Source: an uncultured Ignavibacterium sp. (GTDB lineage Bacteria; Bacteroidota; Ignavibacteria; Ignavibacteriales; Ignavibacteriaceae). From it: a stretch of 43,837 nt of DNA. This document shows positions 39,175 to 43,837 of this stretch, in pieces. Under the pieces are notes generated by a model, which worked only from the letters and a program-made list of their open reading frames with translations, made no database searches and was not told where the DNA came from. Each line of letters opens with the position of its first letter. Position 1 is the first letter of the stretch. A program made the translations under genes and the position numbers. Location: the NCBI GenBank assembly GCA_937125135.1, contig CAKZLD010000098.1:1-43837 (forward strand), in the 5' to 3' direction.

Positions 39175-39684
39175 TTATTTATATTTTCTTAAAAATTCAA
39201 TTCTATCCTGAAGTTGATTTACCGGAATTAAAAGTTTATCCTTTCCATAAATTGCGTCATCTCTGTTTGTAAATGCCAGCTCATAATCTTTACTCATTAC
39301 AATTGCTTCTTCAGGACAAACTTCTTCACACAATCCGCAGAAAATACAACGCAACATATTAATTTCGAATTTTTCAGGATATCTTTCTTTTTCTCTTTCA
39401 GTTTCTGCAGCCTGAACCTCAATAGCTAATGCCGGACAAACACGTGAACAAAGACCGCAAGCTACACATCTCTCATCTCCATTTTGCTCCATAACTAAAA
39501 CAGGTCTTCCTCTGTATGATGCAGGTGGAATAAACTTCTCTTCCGGATACTCCATTGTAAATTTAGGTCTGAGCATATTTTTCATAGTTATTGACAGACC
39601 TTTGATTATTTCAGGTATGTATATCTTTTGCCAGAATGTTAAATCTTTTTTACGTTTCTTAAGAGAATTATTTACTTGTGTCAT
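39175..39684 (-). CDS. nuoI: NADH-quinone oxidoreductase subunit I
   Basis: 169 residues from ATG 39684, 5 bases after GGAG; a GTG two codons upstream overlaps the Shine-Dalgarno sequence. Two ferredoxin motifs carry the N6a and N6b 4Fe-4S clusters: Cys73, 76, 79, 83 and Cys113, 116, 119, 123. NuoI passes electrons from the peripheral arm to quinone in complex I. It is the last nuo gene here; comM follows after 42 bases. Confidence 0.96.
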   Translation of the reverse strand: MTQVNNSLKKRKKDLTFWQKIYIPEIIKGLSITMKNMLRPKFTMEYPEEKFIPPASYRGRPVLVMEQNGDERCVACGLCSRVCPALAIEVQAAETEREKERYPEKFEINMLRCIFCGLCEEVCPEEAIVMSKDYELAFTNRDDAIYGKDKLLIPVNQLQDRIEFLRKYK

Positions 39685-39706
39685 TTGCACTCCAAAACTA
39701 TTCTGA

Positions 39707-40738
39707 TTATATCTTAAAAATCATTATTAAGGCTGCAACCCAAACTATGTTAATTAATGAAAGCGGGAACATTACTTTCCAACCTAAGTTCATGAGTTGA
39801 TCATATCTGAATCGTGGAATACTCCAGCGAACCCAGATAAAGAAAAACAATAAAGCACCCATCTTAACAAAGAAAGAACCTATTTGAATTAAAATTGTTA
39901 ACCATGAGGGTAGATTCAAAGTTTCAATGTAAGGAACGTGCCAACCACCAAGATATAATGTAACAATCAAAGCAGAAGCAATTATCATATTTGCATATTC
40001 AGCTAAAAAGAAAGCTGCAAATTTCATAGAACTGTATTCGGTATGAAATCCTCCAACCAATTCCGGTTCAGCTTCGGGTAAATCAAATGGTAATCTGTTT
40101 GTTTCTGCAAAAGCTGAGACAACAAAAGTGATAAATCCTATCGGTTGAACAATTGCATTCCACATCCAACCAGTTTGAGAATTAACAATATCAATAGGTC
40201 TCAATGATTCGGCAAGAAGTAAAACGCCGCCAATGGAAAAGCCCATTGAAATTTCATAAGAAATCATTTGAGCGGAAGACCGAATTCCACCAAGTAGTGA
40301 ATACTTACTTCCGGATGACCATCCTGCAAATGTAATTGCATATACTCCAAGTGACGTCAATGCTAAAACGTAAAGAATGCCCATATTAATATCAGCAACT
40401 ACTAATTGAATTTCGTAACCAAAAACATTTATGTTTGGACCTATTGGAATGACAGCATAAGTAGTAAAAGCAACAAAAAGCGCAATCATTGGAGCGATTG
40501 CATGAACATACTTATTTGCTTTTTCAGGAACAATATCCTCTTTCAGAAGAAGTTTAAAAACATCTGCAAATGGTTGAAGAATTCCTTGCCAACCAACTCG
40601 ATTCGGACCGAGACGATTTTGTGCCCAAGCGCTGATTTTCCTTTCAAAATATACTGAATACGAAACAGTCAGCAACATAGCCGTCAAAATAAAAAGTATT
40701 TTAATAAATGTTATAATTATAATTTCAAGAATGCTCAT
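39707..40738 (-). CDS. nuoH: NADH-quinone oxidoreductase subunit H
   Basis: 343 residues with about eight transmembrane helices. Conserved blocks are [34 protein letters not shown] (shown in part as [19 protein letters not shown]), [22 protein letters not shown]-type quinone-site loop and [17 protein letters not shown] near the C terminus. NuoH forms the quinone-binding cavity of complex I with NuoB and NuoD. GGAG precedes the ATG. Confidence 0.97.
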   Translation of the reverse strand: MSILEIIIITFIKILFILTAMLLTVSYSVYFERKISAWAQNRLGPNRVGWQGILQPFADVFKLLLKEDIVPEKANKYVHAIAPMIALFVAFTTYAVIPIGPNINVFGYEIQLVVADINMGILYVLALTSLGVYAITFAGWSSGSKYSLLGGIRSSAQMISYEISMGFSIGGVLLLAESLRPIDIVNSQTGWMWNAIVQPIGFITFVVSAFAETNRLPFDLPEAEPELVGGFHTEYSSMKFAAFFLAEYANMIIASALIVTLYLGGWHVPYIETLNLPSWLTILIQIGSFFVKMGALLFFFIWVRWSIPRFRYDQLMNLGWKVMFPLSLINIVWVAALIMIFKI

Positions 40739-40762
40739 AAATTCTCCAGTTTCAGAATAACA

Positions 40763-42436
40763 TTAAATTTTAACTTTTTCTAAAGATAATTCTTTACCCA
40801 GAAGACCAATGCTTTCATAGTCTAATCCATTAAACTCAGAGATATTTTTAGTGATATCAATGAACACATCTTCAGAAGTCTGATATTTATATTTTTGTCC
40901 GAAATAAGCTGAAAGATTTGTCAAAATTTTCCATGTTGATTTTGCATCATATTTTTTACCTTGAGCCCAGCGGTCGAATTCTGTTCCGAATTTATCAAGA
41001 CGACTCAAAGACATTCCATCCAGAGAGCGGTCAAGCTCCGTGGTTGCGACTGCTGGTCTAATTCGTTGAACTCTTCCCTGAATGTTTACAAAAGTACCAT
41101 TTTTCTCTGCATAAGTCGCAGCAGGAAATACCACATTAGCAAATTTACAACTTGCATTAAAATTCGTTGTATGAATAACAAATAAATCCAGCTTCTCCAA
41201 GGATTCTTCTAAAGACGGATCATAGGAAAGCAAATCATCTTCAACTAAATATATTGCTTTAATTTTTCCTTCTTTAATTGCTTTGATAATTTCCGACAAA
41301 GCTAAACCATTTTTAGTTGGAGTAACTCCGACTAACTCAGCTCCACGACTATTTGGAGAGATTTCTTCAGTTCGTAAAATATCATCAGCAAAAGAAGGAT
41401 CTAAATGTCTGATGAAATCTACGTTATTTGTTCCTAAAACAGTTTTAGCAAATTTGCTGACTAAATAGTTATCTTCACAAGTTGCATAAGGTGAACCTAT
41501 AACTGCAATTTCATTTTTTGAAAATTGTTTTAATTTATTTGATACAAAAGAAAATGCTTCATCCCAATTTACAGTTTGGAGTGAACCATCAACTCTTAGT
41601 TGCGGAGAATCTATTCTATCGGAAGCGTTAACAAATTTAAATGTATTCAATCTTCCGTGATCACACATCCAGTAGCTATTAACTTCCTCATTGTGTCTTG
41701 GTGTTAATCTTAAAATTTCATTGTTTCTAACCCAGATTTCTATATTACAACCACGTGAACAACCGTAACAAATTGAATTAGTACGCGACATGTCCCATAC
41801 TCTTGCCTTAAATCTAAAATCAGAATTTGTCAGCGCACCTACAGGACAGATATCAACAACATTTAGTGAATATGGATTATCTAATTGTTCTCCGGGGAAA
41901 GTTGTAATCGTAACTTTGTCACCTCGTTTAACGAAAGTTAATTCAGAATCTTTTGCAACTTCATCACAGAACCTGATACAACGAGAGCAAGAAATACATC
42001 GCTCTCCATCAAACATAACGTGAGGACCGAGTTGAACTCTTTTATCTTTATGAACTTTTTCTTCTACAAATCTACTTTCGCCAATACTGTGCTGATAAGC
42101 ATAATCCTGAAGTTTACATTCTCCAGCTTCATCACAAATTGGGCAATCTAATGGATGATTTATTAAAATAAATTCCATTACTGCATTTCTTGCAGCGATT
42201 GTTTTTTCAGAATTTGTGTGAACAACCATTCCTTCGGATGCTATAGTGGCACAAGCAATTACTAATTTTGGCATTCGCTCTACTTCAACCAAACATATTC
42301 TGCAATTGCCAGAGATCGAAAGTTTTGGATGATAACAAAAATGTGGAATTTCAATTCCATTATCTTCTGCCGCCTGAATGATTGTTTGTCCTTGCTTAAA
42401 TTCTATTTCTTTACCATCAATTGTAATTTTGGGCAT
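40763..42436 (-). CDS. nuoG: NADH-quinone oxidoreductase subunit G, short form
   Basis: 557 residues. The N-terminal 2Fe-2S ferredoxin has Cys34, 45, 48 and 62. His94 with Cys98, 101 and 107 binds the N5 cluster. Cys147, 150, 153 and 197 bind another 4Fe-4S cluster. Cys223, 226, 230 and 258 fit the N7 site, absent in many species. The molybdopterin-like domain (about 265-557) is shorter than in E. coli NuoG (about 900 residues). NuoE and NuoF are not upstream; an M16 peptidase is. Confidence 0.95.
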   Translation of the reverse strand: MPKITIDGKEIEFKQGQTIIQAAEDNGIEIPHFCYHPKLSISGNCRICLVEVERMPKLVIACATIASEGMVVHTNSEKTIAARNAVMEFILINHPLDCPICDEAGECKLQDYAYQHSIGESRFVEEKVHKDKRVQLGPHVMFDGERCISCSRCIRFCDEVAKDSELTFVKRGDKVTITTFPGEQLDNPYSLNVVDICPVGALTNSDFRFKARVWDMSRTNSICYGCSRGCNIEIWVRNNEILRLTPRHNEEVNSYWMCDHGRLNTFKFVNASDRIDSPQLRVDGSLQTVNWDEAFSFVSNKLKQFSKNEIAVIGSPYATCEDNYLVSKFAKTVLGTNNVDFIRHLDPSFADDILRTEEISPNSRGAELVGVTPTKNGLALSEIIKAIKEGKIKAIYLVEDDLLSYDPSLEESLEKLDLFVIHTTNFNASCKFANVVFPAATYAEKNGTFVNIQGRVQRIRPAVATTELDRSLDGMSLSRLDKFGTEFDRWAQGKKYDAKSTWKILTNLSAYFGQKYKYQTSEDVFIDITKNISEFNGLDYESIGLLGKELSLEKVKI

Positions 42437-42445
42437 AATACTCTC

Positions 42446-43696
42446 TTAAGCTGCTTTTGTATTTAATAAATTTTTATTTGCTATGATTACCTGAATTAGT
42501 TTTCCATCAGCGAAAACATTATTTGCGGAATCAATTATTTCTTTTGATGTAATTGATTCTAAATTGCTGAGAATCTCTTCGACTTCCATTACTCTTCCAT
42601 AATGGAATAATGAATGCGCCAATCCCATCATTCTGTTCGTAGTATTTTCAAGTCCTAAAATCATACTTCCTTTAATGTAGCGTTTGACTTGTTTCAAATG
42701 GTTTTCAGTAATTTTTCCGTTTTTAATATCATTTAATTGTTTCAATACTATCTTATTGGCTTTTTCCCAATTAGTTTCGTTTGTTGAGAAAAATATTCCG
42801 AATGATGAAACATCAATGTATGAATTAAGGAATGTATTTATTTGATAAGCCATTCCATATTTTTCTCTTACTGCCTGAAATAATTTTGAGCCGGAATTTT
42901 CACCAAGTAATGTTGAAAGAACTTTTATTTGCAATCTTCTTTTATCGTTAAAGCCAAAAGTGTCGGTTCCTAAAATTGTGTAAATCTGATTTGTCTCTTT
43001 ATGTATGAAAACATCCCGAGAAAATATTTTGTTCAATGATTTTCTTTTAATTGGTTCGCCAATTTCAAGCCCAATGATTTTCGATTCAACAAGTTTTAAT
43101 ATTTTCTCGTGTTTAATTGAACCAGAAACAGATATTACGAGGTTATTCGTTGTAAAATATTTCTTAATAAATTTGATTAGAGATTCTGAATTAAAGGATT
43201 TTATATTTTCTATTGTGCCGATAATTGGATTTGCCAGAGAATTTCCTTTGAATAATTCAGTTTCAAATTTATCAAATATCAGCTCTTCAGGATTATCTTC
43301 TATGTCATTCAATTCTTCAATTACAACACCAGCTTCTTTTTTAATGTGAGATTCTTTAAAAAGTGGGTTTTGAATCATATCAGACAAAACATCAAAATAC
43401 TTTTCGAAATATTCTTCCAAACCTCTAACATAAATGCAGATTTGTTCCTTTGATGTGAAAGCATTTATATAACCGCCTGATGATTCTATTGCATCTGTAA
43501 TTTGTTTTGAAGTTCTTTTTGTAGTTCCTTTGAACAGCATATGCTCAATGAAATGAGAAATTCCATTTTCATTAATACTTTCATCCCGTGAACCGACATC
43601 AAACCAAAATCCCATTGAGAAGGATTTATAATGCGGAGTAAATTCCGAAACTACCCTTATTCCGTTAGATAATGTTGTAAAATCGTAATTAATCAC
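42446..43696 (-). CDS. M16 (pitrilysin family) zinc peptidase, GTG start
   Basis: 416 residues from GTG 43696 (MINYDFTTLSNGIRVVSEFTP). The inverted zinc motif HFIEH is at 48-52, and Glu127/Glu128 (GVVIEELNDI) supply the third ligand. The C-terminal inactive M16 half includes the RYIKGSMILGLEN block. A frame extension to TTG 43729 is open but overlaps the -7 element of the promoter at 43727-43757, so its start would not be transcribed. The protein resembles mitochondrial processing peptidase beta-like enzymes. It lacks a signal peptide. It precedes nuoG by 9 bases, probably in one transcript. Confidence 0.85.
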   Translation of the reverse strand: MINYDFTTLSNGIRVVSEFTPHYKSFSMGFWFDVGSRDESINENGISHFIEHMLFKGTTKRTSKQITDAIESSGGYINAFTSKEQICIYVRGLEEYFEKYFDVLSDMIQNPLFKESHIKKEAGVVIEELNDIEDNPEELIFDKFETELFKGNSLANPIIGTIENIKSFNSESLIKFIKKYFTTNNLVISVSGSIKHEKILKLVESKIIGLEIGEPIKRKSLNKIFSRDVFIHKETNQIYTILGTDTFGFNDKRRLQIKVLSTLLGENSGSKLFQAVREKYGMAYQINTFLNSYIDVSSFGIFFSTNETNWEKANKIVLKQLNDIKNGKITENHLKQVKRYIKGSMILGLENTTNRMMGLAHSLFHYGRVMEVEEILSNLESITSKEIIDSANNVFADGKLIQVIIANKNLLNTKAA

Positions 43697-43726
43697 ATAA
43701 TACCAAAACTGACTTAAAATTGGGTT

Positions 43727-43757
43727 CAAATATAGAGAAACAGTTTCCGTCTGACAA
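43727..43757 (-). promoter_or_regulatory. Bacteroidota-type promoter of the M16-nuoGHI operon
   Basis: On the minus strand TTG (43757-43755), 20 bases, then TATATTTG (43734-43727). It has the same geometry and the same -7 octamer as the rpsL promoter. Transcription would start about 5-8 bases further, near 43720, leaving a leader of about 25 bases before GTG 43696. Confidence 0.75.
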
Positions 43758-43770
43758 GGGAAGGGGAAAA

Positions 43771-43800
43771 GTTCAAGTTTAAGTTCAAGTTCAGGTTCAA
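43771..43800 (+). repeat. Hexamer tandem repeat GTTCAA x5
   Basis: Five units in a row: GTTCAA, GTTTAA, GTTCAA, GTTCAG, GTTCAA. A second short run, CATGAA twice, lies at 43825-43836. Both sit just upstream of the M16 promoter, in what is probably intergenic DNA. The array could extend past the window edge. Confidence 0.9.
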
Positions 43801-43837
43801 GTATTATTTGGATAAATTTTTTAACATGAACATGAAC

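Overview
The window is AT-rich and every gene I can support lies on the minus strand. It carries the large transcription/translation cluster of a bacterium that looks like a member of the Bacteroidota/Chlorobiota/Ignavibacteriota group. My best guess is an Ignavibacteria-type organism. The reasons are a short primary sigma factor of about 283 residues, promoters of the form TTG-N20-TAnnTTTG, the order secY-map-infA-rpmJ, low GC, and a flagellin. No taxonomic search was possible, so this is inference.

Read in the direction of transcription (high to low coordinates): (1) 43837-39130 holds a hexamer repeat, a promoter, an M16 zinc peptidase, nuoG-nuoH-nuoI of respiratory complex I, and comM (YifB family). 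(2) 37473-36387 holds tRNA-Tyr with its own promoter and terminator, then a 97-bp tandem array of two decayed tRNA-like units and one intact tRNA-Gly, then tRNA-Thr, rpmG, tRNA-Trp and secE. (3) 36381-25508 holds nusG-rplK-rplA-rplJ-rplL-rpoB-rpoC. (4) 25470-21151 holds a promoter followed by rpsL-rpsG-fusA-tuf and a hairpin terminator. (5) 21135-6411 holds the fused S10-spc-alpha operons from rpsJ to rplQ, with a tRNA-Gln gene embedded between rplR and rpsE. They end in a strong terminator. (6) 6351-510 holds engB, a GAF/degenerate-GGDEF membrane protein, deoB, a small unknown protein, a PIN-domain protein, the primary sigma factor, and an NlpC/P60 lipoprotein. (7) 450-1 holds one or two sigma-28-type promoters and the start of a flagellin gene that runs off the window.

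Most genes therefore build the ribosome (S3-S5, S7, S8, S10-S14, S17, S19 and many L proteins), RNA polymerase (rpoA, rpoB, rpoC, sigA), translation factors (EF-Tu, EF-G, IF-1), and protein export and maturation (SecY, SecE, Met aminopeptidase). NusG couples transcription to translation.

There is no CRISPR array, prophage, transposon or defence island. The unusual material is in the details: the tRNA-Gly-derived tandem array with two mosaic, broken copies; a tRNA-Gln inside a ribosomal-protein operon; several core genes starting with TTG or GTG behind strong Shine-Dalgarno sequences, while a whole neighbouring operon lacks Shine-Dalgarno sequences; three promoters with identical geometry; and a terminator abutting the engB start codon.
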